From: JADFGZ01 sp965222345
GTDB lineage: Bacteria > Acidobacteriota > Terriglobia > 2-12-FULL-54-10
Assembly: GCA_965222345.1 (NCBI GenBank)
Contig: CBDCTS010000007.1
Location: 1,364,001-1,428,000 of the forward strand
Direction of reading: 5' to 3'
DNA: 64,000 nucleotides
Of the stretch, positions 35,068-43,655 are shown piece by piece; position 1 is the first letter of the stretch; each line of letters starts with the position of its first letter. Both the position numbers and the translations under genes were made by a program. A model generated the notes under the pieces. The model saw only the letters and a program-made list of their open reading frames with translations, did no database searches and was not told where the DNA came from.

Positions 35068-35658
35068 CTAAACCGCCACGATCAATTTTACGACATCCAG
35101 ATAAATGTTGCGCAGCTTGCGAATCCGGAAGCCTGCCTTCCGCACATTGCCCACCGTATCTCGGATCACCTCCGGGCCGACCCACCTGCTGACGGGGTTC
35201 ATCAGGCGCAGCATCATGCTGAAGGGAAACCAGCGGCTGCCGGTGTGCTCGAACATTCGCAGCTCCCCGCCGGGCTTTAAGACTCTCCGCAATTCACGCA
35301 GGCCGCGCAGCGGGTCCGGCACCGAGCAGAAAGTGCAGGCGGTGAAGATCTGATCGAAGCAATGCCCCGGAAAAGCCAGGTTGTGCGCGTCCATCTCCAG
35401 GAGTTCGATTCTCCCGTCGTATTGCTCGGCGCGAGGCCGCGCCTTTTCCAGCATCTTGCGGCTGATGTCAATGCCGGTAACATCTTGCCGGGGCGGGAAA
35501 AACTGGATATCGAGGCCCGTGCCGACCGCCAGGAACAGCACCCGCCCGCGCATCGGAGCATAAATTTCTTGCTTGAGATGTCGCCAGCGTTTTTCCGGTC
35601 CACGGGAGTTGATAAAATCGTAACCTGCGGCGGCAGCGTCCCATTTGCTTCGGCTCAT
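35068..35658 (-). CDS. Class I SAM-dependent methyltransferase
   Basis: The 196-residue protein starts at ATG 35658 (MSRSKWDAAAAGYDFINSRG); the longer frame overlaps the next gene. Motif I is VLFLAVGTGLDIQFFPP, motif II is ELLEMDAHNLAFPGHCFDQI and LRELRRVLKPGGELRMFEHT follows, as in UbiE/PmtA-type methyltransferases. A lipid or quinone substrate is plausible. Its start overlaps the membrane-protein stop by 4 bp and it ends 11 bp before mnmG, so these genes form one operon. Confidence 0.82.
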   Translation of the reverse strand: MSRSKWDAAAAGYDFINSRGPEKRWRHLKQEIYAPMRGRVLFLAVGTGLDIQFFPPRQDVTGIDISRKMLEKARPRAEQYDGRIELLEMDAHNLAFPGHCFDQIFTACTFCSVPDPLRGLRELRRVLKPGGELRMFEHTGSRWFPFSMMLRLMNPVSRWVGPEVIRDTVGNVRKAGFRIRKLRNIYLDVVKLIVAV

Positions 35659-36038
35659 GATCTTTCCTGCCGCACCTCTCCCTGAAGAACGGCATTGGCC
35701 AAGTAGGTAAACGCCAGCACCGCCGCGCCCAGCCCAGCCCCCCACAATGCGCCGCGTTCCCATGGCAACTCGCGGGTTGCTGCGACCATGGCGATGACCA
35801 TCCCGGTCATCATGCCGGTCAGCATCATCGGCAGCATGACCTCAAACGCGCCGAAAAAGATCCCGCAAACGAACTGCAGCGGCGCCGCCAGCGCCATCCC
35901 CAGCAGCATGCCGACCAGCATCGCCGGCAGCATCTTCCAGCTTTCCCCCACCAAGGCTGCACACGACGTCCCGGCCAGCGCCCCCAGCACGCCGTTCGAG
36001 AAAATGTCGCCAAGAAGGAAATAAGGGCGCGATTCCAT
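35655..36038 (-). CDS. Small Met/Gly-rich four-helix membrane protein
   Basis: The 127-residue protein has about four transmembrane segments with repeated GM motifs (MLPAMLVGMLLGMALAA and MLPMMLTGMMTGMVIAMVAA) and a terminal VLAFTYLANAVLQGEV. I do not know a named family. The ATGA overlap with the methyltransferase means translational coupling. IS copy C lies about 140 bp upstream of its start. Confidence 0.65.
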   Translation of the reverse strand: MESRPYFLLGDIFSNGVLGALAGTSCAALVGESWKMLPAMLVGMLLGMALAAPLQFVCGIFFGAFEVMLPMMLTGMMTGMVIAMVAATRELPWERGALWGAGLGAAVLAFTYLANAVLQGEVRQERS

Positions 36039-36181
36039 AAAGCTCGGATGCGAAATTCCGGGGCAGCGAAGACCTCGTTTTGAGGTTTGGATACAGTGCC
36101 AAGGCGCGCTCCGCTCACCCTTCTTGCCCCGACCATTCTGGCAGAGGGGTCAGGAAGGGTCAACGGGATTGTGGAAAAGGT

Positions 36182-37580
36182 GTCGTTAGCACATGATATG
36201 TCCGGTCTAATTAACATGTGAAATGTCCGCTTTGAGCGGCGTAGGGTAGGGCTTTTTGCCAGGAGGTGGCATGAAGTTCTACTCGGAAGCTGCGATGGAG
36301 CGGGCGATGAAGATACAAGAAGTAATTTTGCGAGCGATAGGGAAGCGGATCAACTGGTGGCAGGCAGCCGAGATCATCGGGATCAGCGACCGGCAGATGA
36401 GGCGGTGGCGCAGCCGGTACGAGCAGTACGGCTACGACGGGCTGTTTGACCGGCGGCGGGGAAAGCCGAGTCCGCGGCGGGTACCCCTGGGGACGGTGGA
36501 GAAGGTGTTGGGGCTGTATCAGGAGAAGTACTTTGACTTCAACGTGCGGCACTTTCACGAAAAGCTGCGGGAAGAGCACGGCCTCCGGCTGAGCTACACC
36601 TGGGTGAAGCTGGCATTGCAAGGGGCGGGGCTAGTGAACAGGAGGCGGAAGCGGGGCCTGCACCGCCAGAGGCGGCCCCGGCGGCCGTTGCCGGGAATGC
36701 TGCTGCATCTGGATGGGAGCCAGCATCGGTGGTTTGTCGATGATCGCTGGTATGACCTGCTGGTGGTCCTGGATGATGCCAGCAGCGAGATTTACTATGC
36801 GCAACTGGTAGAGCAGGAATCGACGCGGACGGTGCTGGCTGCCCTGCGGGAGGTGGTCGAGCAGCAGGGGATCTTTTGCGCCCTTTATAGCGACCGGGCC
36901 AGTCATTTCTTCCTGACCCGGAAGGCGGGCGAGCCGGTGGATCGGCAACGGCTGACCCAGGTGGGCCGCGCCCTGCGGGAGCTGGGCATTCAGATGATTC
37001 CGGCCTATTCGCCGCAGGCGCGGGGACGCAGCGAGCGGAACTTCGGGACCTGGCAAGGGCGGCTGCCGCAGGAACTGCGCCTGCGGGGAATCATCACGCT
37101 AGAGGCAGCGAATCGGTTCCTGCGGGAGGGCTATATCGGGGAGTTCAACCGGCGCTTTGCCGTGCCGGCCACCCAACCAGGCAGCGCCTTTTTGCCGTCA
37201 GCCAGGCGGGAGTTAGAGCGAATCTTCTCGATCCAGCACCAGCGGATAGTGAATCGGGACAATACGGTCAGTCTGGAGAACCGCCTCCTCCAGATCGAGA
37301 AAACTCCTTGGCGCGGGACTCTGGCGGGCTGCCGGGTGACCGTCTATGAACACCTGGATGGGACGTTAAGCATTGGCTATGGGCCGCTACTCCTCCGAGG
37401 GGGTGGCGATCCGGTGCGGCGGTCGGCGGCGGAGCCCTGTGGCTTCCCGACAACACCATTTGGCGCTCACCTCCGTCGCCCTACGGGCTCCTTCGGTCAG
37501 CGCCAAATCACTTTCGGTAGAATCATGAAAGCGGACATTTCACTTGCTACATATACCGGACATTTTAACTTGCTAACAAC
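36182..37580 (+). mobile_element. ISNCY/IS1202-like insertion sequence, copy C (14 bp shorter)
   Basis: This copy is 1399 bp. It lacks 14 bp relative to the others near 37387, between two GGGCCGC repeats, consistent with slipped replication. Flanking 19-bp repeats are ACGGGATTGTGGAAAAGGT at 36163-36181 and 37581-37599. Both ends are intact, so it could still move if transposase is supplied elsewhere. Confidence 0.92.
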
Positions 37581-37728
37581 ACGGGATTGTGGAAAAGGTA
37601 GAACAGTGCGGCAGGCGATTGCCTGCGCCCACGAAAAGAACATCGAATTCGGCATTCCCTGCTACAATCTAATCATCATGCCAACAGCAAAAGCGAACCT
37701 GACGGCGACGGTGAAAGCGGCCGGCTGA
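36271..37728 (+). CDS. Transposase copy C with frameshifted C-terminus
   Basis: The first 370 residues match copies A and B including all catalytic acids. The 14-bp deletion then shifts the frame, replacing the normal tail after SIGYGP with LLLRGGGDPVRRSAAEPCGF and reading out through the right end into flanking DNA. There it passes through the selD start fragment (MPTAKANLTATVKAAG) and stops at the UGA that is the Sec codon position of that fragment. The protein is 485 residues from ATG 36271. Activity is doubtful. Confidence 0.8.
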   Translation: MKFYSEAAMERAMKIQEVILRAIGKRINWWQAAEIIGISDRQMRRWRSRYEQYGYDGLFDRRRGKPSPRRVPLGTVEKVLGLYQEKYFDFNVRHFHEKLREEHGLRLSYTWVKLALQGAGLVNRRRKRGLHRQRRPRRPLPGMLLHLDGSQHRWFVDDRWYDLLVVLDDASSEIYYAQLVEQESTRTVLAALREVVEQQGIFCALYSDRASHFFLTRKAGEPVDRQRLTQVGRALRELGIQMIPAYSPQARGRSERNFGTWQGRLPQELRLRGIITLEAANRFLREGYIGEFNRRFAVPATQPGSAFLPSARRELERIFSIQHQRIVNRDNTVSLENRLLQIEKTPWRGTLAGCRVTVYEHLDGTLSIGYGPLLLRGGGDPVRRSAAEPCGFPTTPFGAHLRRPTGSFGQRQITFGRIMKADISLATYTGHFNLLTTRDCGKGRTVRQAIACAHEKNIEFGIPCYNLIIMPTAKANLTATVKAAG

Positions 37729-37739
37729 GCGTCCAAGCT
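37677..37739 (+). pseudogene. Duplicated 5' end of selD (codons 1-20, with the Sec UGA)
   Basis: This 63-bp stretch matches 38389-38451 with two mismatches. It encodes MPTAKANLTATVKAAG, a UGA and ASKL, then loses all similarity to selD. It has a TGCTACAAT promoter-like box upstream, as selD has TGCTAGAAT. It and the intact selD start bracket the hicBA module. Confidence 0.92.
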
Positions 37740-37788
37740 CCTGCAAAGAAGGAAAGAACCTCCACAGTTCTGCTAGAATGGGAAAACC

Positions 37789-38061
37789 ATGAGAAAGACA
37801 GTCCCCGCCAAACGAGGCAAGACTCGCCCCAGCCCGTTTTCCGGCAAGCAACTGCCTGTCCTTGTCGAACGAGGTGAGGACGGCTATTACGTCGTGGAAT
37901 GCCCCGTGCTTCCTGGTTGCTATACGCAGGGGAAAACGCTGGACGAAGCGCTGCGAAACATTCGGGAAGTGATCGAGTTGCTTTTGGAGGAGAACCAAGC
38001 GCGCGAGTTAATGGAGTCTTACCAGCCTACCGAGATGGGCCTCCACACGCTTACTTTATGA
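37789..38061 (+). CDS. hicB: HicB-family antitoxin
   Basis: The 90-residue protein has the HicB partial RNase H-like fold: LPVLVERGEDGYYVVECPVL, PGCYTQGKTLDEALRNIREV and a terminal tail without a DNA-binding domain. It neutralises the HicA mRNA interferase whose frame starts 1 bp after its stop. A TGCTAGAAT extended -10 lies just upstream. Order hicB then hicA is the less common arrangement but is well known. HicA here is frameshifted, so HicB may be an orphan. Confidence 0.85.
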   Translation: MRKTVPAKRGKTRPSPFSGKQLPVLVERGEDGYYVVECPVLPGCYTQGKTLDEALRNIREVIELLLEENQARELMESYQPTEMGLHTLTL

Positions 38062-38062
38062 A

Positions 38063-38286
38063 ATGGAACCCCTGCCGATCCTTTCCGGAAAAGAACTAGT
38101 CCGAATTCTGGGAAAGGTTGGCTACCGGAAGGTACGCAACGGGGAAGCCATATCCGTTTGACTTGCTCAGGAAGAAAACCTGTTACCGTTCCGAACTACA
38201 AGAGCATTGATCGATCGCTCCTTCGTAAGATACTCCGCGACGCCAGGCTAAGCGCCGAAGAATTTGAGGACCTCGCCCGGCCGTAA
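38063..38286 (+). pseudogene. hicA: HicA mRNA interferase, frameshifted
   Basis: From ATG 38063 the frame reads MEPLPILSGKELVRILGKVG and YRKVR, then one missing base near 38135 shifts it to an early stop at 38159. In the shifted frame the rest is intact: RGSHIRLTCSGRKPVTVP with the catalytic histidine, then SLLRKILRDARLSAEEFEDL to a stop at 38284-38286. Total length would be about 74 residues. Either the toxin is mutated or there is one base error in the assembly. It is coupled to hicB. Confidence 0.85.
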
Positions 38287-38389
38287 TGTTAGGTTCCTCT
38301 ACGGAACGGAAGCCTTGCGAAGCGCGGCGGTCCCCGGAAACTTTCATTGCTTCGCGGAATTGCCTACCTCCTGCTAGAATTGACTTGCC

Positions 38390-39460
38390 ATGCCAACAAC
38401 AAAAGCGAACCTGACGGCGACGGTGAAAGCGGCCGGCTGAGCCTCCAAGCTGAGTCCAAAGGTTTTGGACGCCGTGCTCGGGAAGCTGCCGCCGCAAAAC
38501 GATAAAAACGTGCTGGTCGGCTTCGACAAAGCCGACGACGCCGGCGTCTACCTCATCGCGCCCAACCTGGCGCTGGTGCAGACGGTGGACTTCTTCACGC
38601 CCATCGTGGACGATCCGTTCACCTTCGGCGAGATCGCCGCTGCCAACTCCCTGAGCGACGTCTACGCGATGGGCGGCAAGCCCGTCTCGGCGCTCTCGAT
38701 TGTCGCCTTTCCCGGCAAGGGCGACACCGAAATCCTGCTACAAATCCTGCTCGGCGGCCTATCGAAGATGCAAGAGGCCGGTTGCGCCGTGATCGGCGGC
38801 CACAGCATCGCCGACGATGAGCTCAAGTTCGGTTACGCCGTCACCGGCACCATCGACCCGGCGCGCGTGCTCTCCAACGCCTCCGCCCGCGCCGGAGACG
38901 CGCTGCTGCTGACCAAGCGTCTGGGGACCGGGGTGATCTCGACCGCCATCAAGATGGGCAAGGCCTCCGAAGATTGCATTGCTGCGGCTGTGGATTCCAT
39001 GAAAACGCTCAACCGGGAGGCCTGCCAGGTCTTGTGGCGTTTAGCCGATAGCCCCGGGGATCAAACCGGTGGCTGGGTGCATTCGGTCACCGACATCACC
39101 GGCTTCGGCCTGCTCGGCCATGCCCGCGAGATGGCGCTGGCCAGCGAGGTGACTGTCGAGCTGGACCATTCCCGCGTGGCCGCGCTGCCCGGCGCGCTCG
39201 ACGCCATCCGCCAGGGCTTTATACCCGGAGGGCTGAAGAAAAACCGCGAGTTCGCCTCCTGCGCGGTCTCCCTGGCCGCGAACGTCCCGGCGGAGATCGA
39301 GTCTCTTCTCTATGATCCTCAAACCTCCGGCGGCCTGCTGATCGCGCTGCCGCCTTCGCTGGCGGCAGAAGTGGAATCCGCCCTCCGCGAGGCCAATGTT
39401 CCGGCAGCCGCCGTCGGCAGCGTCCTTCCGCGCGGTGAACACGCCATCGTTGTGGTGTAG
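38390..39460 (+). CDS. selD: Selenophosphate synthase SelD, itself a selenoprotein
   Basis: The gene starts at ATG 38390 and reads MPTTKANLTATVKAAG, then UGA at 38438-38440, then ASKLSPKVLDAVLGKLPP and on to the stop at 39458. The UGA falls exactly at the catalytic Cys/Sec position of SelD (usual pattern G-C/U-x-x-K). The 356-residue product has the full AIRS-type ATP-binding fold: VLVGFDKADDAGVYLIAPNL, VDFFTPIVDDPFTFGEIAAA, NSLSDVYAMGGKPVSAL, GGHSIADDELKFGYAVTG. It makes selenophosphate from selenide and ATP for Sec and seleno-uridine synthesis. A SECIS-like hairpin follows the UGA. A gene finder not told about Sec would begin it too late. Confidence 0.93.
38441..38475 (+). promoter_or_regulatory. 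SECIS-like hairpin downstream of the selD UGA
   Basis: Thirteen bases after the UGA a perfect 7-bp stem forms: GTCCAAA (38454-38460), loop GGT, TTTGGAC (38464-38470). Bacterial SECIS elements lie at this distance and carry a GGU-type apical loop bound by SelB. The element is inside the coding region, as expected. Confidence 0.75.
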
Positions 39461-39491
39461 GCAAATCATCAACAGGTCCTGCAAGAGATAA

Positions 39492-39716
39492 GAAAGGGGA
39501 AAGGTCCTGGCCGAAATTTTCGCGGAAACCTTCAAGGTCCCGCTGCTGCTGGCGGCACAGCCGGAAGGTGGCTATACGGTTACCAGCCCCGTGTTGCCGG
39601 AACTGCTGACGGAAGGCGATACTTTGGAAGAGGCCGTTCATAACGTCCAGGACGCACTGGCGGCTGTTATCGAAACCTACCAAGATATGGGCAAGCAACT
39701 CCCTGCCAATCTCTGA
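39492..39716 (+). pseudogene. HicB-like antitoxin remnant without clear start
   Basis: The frame after selD encodes KVLAEIFAETFKVPLLLA, PEGGYTVTSPVLPELLTEG and DTLEEAVHNVQDALAAVIET, a HicB-type fold of about 70 residues ending at 39716. Neither ATG, GTG nor TTG opens it; only CTG at 39507 is available. No hicA follows. It is probably a decayed second hicB, perhaps an older visitor at the same locus. Confidence 0.65.
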
Positions 39717-39757
39717 CAGGACCCGTAAGCATCCTTCTCGTTACGTTTGAAGTAGCA

Positions 39758-40294
39758 TTAGGATAGGGCTTGCGCTTCATCTCGAATCGCATCCATTTCT
39801 CTGGCGGCCTCCCGTGCGTCCGAGATTTTAATATGGGGTTTTAGTTTAGAGATGCGGACTGCTCGATCTGCAATATTGACTCCTTCTTCTTCAAGCGTGA
39901 CGAACAGCGCTGTTGAGAGACGCTCCAGCTCAACAACCTTTTTCTCGCCTAGCTTTTCCGCAACAAATTCTACTTGTTTCGAGAATCTGCTCGCGGTCTT
40001 AATTTGCCTTTTCAGATTTTCGCTGGCCGGTCCAGGCTCGAGACTCGGACCGTAGGGGTACTGCGGTTCCCACTTCAAGAATGAATCAGCAAGCATCCCG
40101 GAAAGCTCCTCCCTCAAATCAAAGGAAAAGGGACCGTGTTTGTATAGGATAAACTGAAATTTGAGGGGAACGCCCAAAAGCCCCTGCAAAAAATAGGTGG
40201 ACTTTTGAAGGTGGGTCTCACTCGCCCAGCTTCCCTTTGACCTTAACGTCTCAATCAAATTCAGGAGCACACTTGCCCTCTGCAGTTGATTCAT
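39758..40294 (-). CDS. Panacea/SocA-like protein, partner of the HD gene
   Basis: The 178-residue protein opens RASVLLNLIETLRSKGSWAS and continues ETHLQKSTYFLQGLLGVPLK, FILYKHGPFSFDLREELSGM and a helical C-terminus. This resembles the SocA/Panacea (DUF4065-like) fold, where a helical core contacts a toxin partner; the match is by pattern and modest. It starts 28 bp after the HD-phosphohydrolase stop on the same strand, so the two were one operon. It may be the antitoxin or sensor half of a two-gene system whose other half is now split. Confidence 0.55.
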   Translation of the reverse strand: MNQLQRASVLLNLIETLRSKGSWASETHLQKSTYFLQGLLGVPLKFQFILYKHGPFSFDLREELSGMLADSFLKWEPQYPYGPSLEPGPASENLKRQIKTASRFSKQVEFVAEKLGEKKVVELERLSTALFVTLEEEGVNIADRAVRISKLKPHIKISDAREAAREMDAIRDEAQALS

Positions 40295-40844
40295 GATTTT
40301 TTCTCCTATTGCCCTGAACTATCATTGGGGAATGATTGTTTCCAAGTTTCTGTCAAGCCATTTCCTGGCTTCATCGCGCAACGTTGGATCAATAAAAATG
40401 CAATCCACTGCAAACGTTGGAACTTCCTTCAGGGTCGCAGAAACTGTCAGAGATGAGTGGATTCTACCATCACGGGCACGAACAGGAAAGGAGATTCCAG
40501 TGCCGCGCTGTTTGTAGGAATCTCTCCGGACAGCATCTACACCATATTCCTCTATGAGGGCATTATAAACGTAGCGAACGCTGTCCAAATTCCGGTCTTG
40601 GTCTTTTGGGTTCTGACTGTACAACAATCGGAAATGCCCGCGCTCTGTAATTCTGTGCGCATGCATGTGGCCATTCTGCGACAAATCTCCCGCAGCCTTC
40701 GATATTGCTGCTGTTACCTCATTGTCGGTCATCTTTAACCCGCATTTCCAGTTTGAAATCGTAGAAGCAACCATCGACTAACCTCCAACATCAATATTGA
40801 TGCTGGTTCCAGCGTCAATATTGCCTTCTGGAGGTGTAAACCTA

Positions 40845-42173
40845 ATGGGTGAGAGCCAAAAACAGGGATTTCAGCTGTCGTTCAACCGGTTTCTGCGGGT
40901 CGCTTTTCAGGGATCGCGGGTGACTTCCAACGGTGGACTGATTCTGGTGCGCGAGTTGGACGAGCGATTGGGATTCGGAGACCTCATCGAACAACACCTG
41001 ACGGACTCTAGAGCAAACAATGCGCGGTTTTCTTTTGCAGACCTTCTACGGCAGTCCGTGTACAGTCGCCTGGCTGGGTACGAGGACGTGAACGATGCCG
41101 AGCAACTCTCACGAGATCCGACCTTCCGGCTAATCGGTTCCGAGAAGATCTGGGATCGAGGGGCAGCACTGCCGTCCCGGTTGCAAACCTTCGAGACGGA
41201 ACTTCTGGCTGAGGAGGAAAACTTCGCGGGGCTGGCACGGGTGAACCGAGAGCTGATCGGCAGGGCAGAAGCAATCGATTCGCCGCACCGAACAGTGCTG
41301 GACATGGACTCGACCGAGATTCCGGTCTACGGCGAACAGGAGAATAGCGCCTACAACGGGCATTTCGAGTCGAGCTGCTATCACCCGTTGTTGCTGTTCA
41401 ATCGCGAGGGTGACTGTTTGGCGGCCAAGCTGCGACCCGGTAACGTCCACAGCGCCGATGACTGGGAAGAACTTCTCCTGCCGGAGATCGAGCGGCAGCA
41501 GAAGCTGGGCAAGGAAGTAGTGTTTCGTGCCGACGCGGCCTTTGCCAAACCGGAGATCTACGAGGCTCTGGAGGAGCGGGAGGTAAAGTACGCCATCCGC
41601 ATCCCGGCCAACGATAGCCTACAGCGGGACATTGAGGAGTTGCTGACTCGGCCGGTGGGAAGACCCAGTGTGAAGCCGTTGGTGGAGTACAAGGGCTTTC
41701 TCTATCAAGCAGCGAGTTGGGGTAAGGCGAGACGGGTCGTTGCCAAGGTGGAACATCACCAGGGAGAGCTGTTCCCGCGAGTGGGATTCATCGTGACGAA
41801 CTTGACTCTGCCAAGTCGGGCGGAGGTGCGGTTTTACAACAAGCGCGGTACGGCCGAGCAGTGGATCAAGGAAGGCAAACAGGCGGTGAAGATGACGCGG
41901 CTCAGTTGTCACCGGTTCCGGTCGAACGAGGTCCGGCTGTGGCTCACCATCATTGCCTATAATCTCGGCAACCTATGGCGGCGACTGGTTCTGCCACAGA
42001 GAATCGGAAACTGGTCCTTGACGAGCTTGCAGCAGCGGTTGGTGAAAACCGGAGGACGCCTAATTAAGCATGCCCGCTACTATTGGCTATTGCTGGCAGA
42101 GAGCCATCTGACTCGGCGGCTGTTTGCCAGCATGCTGGGGCGGATAAATGGGCTGTCGCTTCCGTCGGGATAG
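40845..42173 (+). CDS. IS1380-family DDE transposase, copy 2
   Basis: The 442-residue protein starts at ATG 40845 after GGAGGTG, as in copy 1, and keeps D in VLDMDSTEIPVYG, D in VVFRADAAFAKPEIYEAL and E in GTAEQWIKEGKQAVK. It differs from copy 1 at scattered residues (for example PVGRPSVKPLVEYKG), so the two diverged before this unit formed. It appears intact and could mobilise the unit. Confidence 0.93.
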   Translation: MGESQKQGFQLSFNRFLRVAFQGSRVTSNGGLILVRELDERLGFGDLIEQHLTDSRANNARFSFADLLRQSVYSRLAGYEDVNDAEQLSRDPTFRLIGSEKIWDRGAALPSRLQTFETELLAEEENFAGLARVNRELIGRAEAIDSPHRTVLDMDSTEIPVYGEQENSAYNGHFESSCYHPLLLFNREGDCLAAKLRPGNVHSADDWEELLLPEIERQQKLGKEVVFRADAAFAKPEIYEALEEREVKYAIRIPANDSLQRDIEELLTRPVGRPSVKPLVEYKGFLYQAASWGKARRVVAKVEHHQGELFPRVGFIVTNLTLPSRAEVRFYNKRGTAEQWIKEGKQAVKMTRLSCHRFRSNEVRLWLTIIAYNLGNLWRRLVLPQRIGNWSLTSLQQRLVKTGGRLIKHARYYWLLLAESHLTRRLFASMLGRINGLSLPSG

Positions 42174-42235
42174 CCTAGCCTGCGGCACCCCATAAAATGA
42201 TTCCGATTTTAAAGACTTCAGACAGGAGAAGGAAC

Positions 42236-43480
42236 ATGAGATCCTATCGAATTCTGTTTGGCCTGTCGCTTGTGATTGGAACAATGGTGGCCATCGGGTG
42301 CCAGCGAAGTGGTTCATCAGACCGCGCAGCTTCTGAAATGGGCACCGAAGATCTTCCGCAAGATGTCTTTCAGGATTCGCTCAACCGCCTTCCGTTGATC
42401 GAGAGGGAAGAACTGGACGAGGCCAATCGGAAAGCATACGACCAAGCCGTTGAATCGCCCGATGGAATCCGGGGAGTGGATGGAATACGGCTTCACGCCT
42501 CAGGGGCAGATGTCCGGTACGATTCTCCTCTTGGCCATCGCTTGACTGAGTTAGCAATCAATACAAATGCTGCAGAAACGGATCAGCCGTATGAGTGGAC
42601 GCTCCATGCTGAGGAAGGGCTTCGGCAAGGTCTGGAAAAGGAAATCGTCGACGTCCTGAGATTCAAGGAGCCTCTTATAGGACAGGTCAAGGGACTAGGC
42701 GAAACGGAAGCTGCCATTATCCAACTAGGCCGCGAAGCGGTTACAAGACATAAAGTGACCCCGGAAACCTATGCGCGTGCCTTGAAAGCTTTGGGAAAGG
42801 CCAACCTAGTGGATATAGTTACATTAATGGCCCGATACTCAGGGACCTCAGTGAGACTCACCGTAGTGAATCAACATTTGCCTCTGGACTGGAAGCACAT
42901 CGTTCCTCTTCAGCTTCCTTACAGATGGGAAGACGCGTCTCCTCCTGATATTCATCCGGAGTCTAGGAGCCGTCTGCCTTTGATCAAAGTCCCGCAGCCG
43001 CCATCCAATCCTGATCGTCCCAGGCTGGCCCCTTGGGGTACGGGTCCGAACCAAATATCCCTCCACAGCGGTGGTGCCAAGTTCCTTGAACTTATCGAAG
43101 CAGACCTTGGACGAAGGCTGATGGAACTAGCGATCCTCATAACAGCCCGCGAATTGAACCAACAATACTTGTGGACGATGCACGAATTGGAAGCCGCCAA
43201 GCTAGGCCTGGAGCATTACATAATAGACGTTGTAAGGGACCGCAAGCCTCTGACAGGCTTGGGTGAAAAAGAAGCGGCGATTATTCAGTTGGGTCGCGAG
43301 GTTTTTGGGAAGCATTTAGTGACTCCGGAAACCTACGCGAATGTGGTGAAACTTTTTGGCGAGAGGAATGTAGTTGACCTGGCGGGTCTGATGGCGGTTC
43401 AAGCAGGAGATGCTCTGATTCTGACGGTTTTCGATCAGCATTTACCGCCCGGTCAGAAGCCGCTGCTGACGATGCCGTAG
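42236..43480 (+). CDS. Lipoprotein with two carboxymuconolactone decarboxylase-like repeats
   Basis: I start at ATG 42236 after AGGAGAAGG; the frame opens 39 bp earlier in IS DNA. The leader MRSYRILFGLSLVIGTMVAI ends at a lipobox-like IGC. Two repeats of about 130 residues follow, each with a GHRLTELAINTNAA or GRRLMELAILITAR helix, ETEAAIIQLGREAV or EKEAAIIQLGREVF, VTPETYA and a final VNQHLP or VFDQHLPPG. This is the CMD/AhpD-like fold but without CxxC, so it is unlikely to be a peroxidase-type AhpD. Function unknown; it is the passenger of the composite IS1380 unit. Confidence 0.75.
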   Translation: MRSYRILFGLSLVIGTMVAIGCQRSGSSDRAASEMGTEDLPQDVFQDSLNRLPLIEREELDEANRKAYDQAVESPDGIRGVDGIRLHASGADVRYDSPLGHRLTELAINTNAAETDQPYEWTLHAEEGLRQGLEKEIVDVLRFKEPLIGQVKGLGETEAAIIQLGREAVTRHKVTPETYARALKALGKANLVDIVTLMARYSGTSVRLTVVNQHLPLDWKHIVPLQLPYRWEDASPPDIHPESRSRLPLIKVPQPPSNPDRPRLAPWGTGPNQISLHSGGAKFLELIEADLGRRLMELAILITARELNQQYLWTMHELEAAKLGLEHYIIDVVRDRKPLTGLGEKEAAIIQLGREVFGKHLVTPETYANVVKLFGERNVVDLAGLMAVQAGDALILTVFDQHLPPGQKPLLTMP

Positions 43481-43655
43481 TGTGTTTGATTTCAGCAGAA
43501 ATGGGAGCGATTTGAGACGGACCGTAGACTACACGGTTTGAGGTTCGGTTCACCCCTTGGATCATTAAATTCTATGCTGGGCGTTCTGGTACACGGAGAT
43601 AATCATTTTATCGTCCGCGGGCCACTGCCGGATCGAGCAACGGCACTGGCACTAG

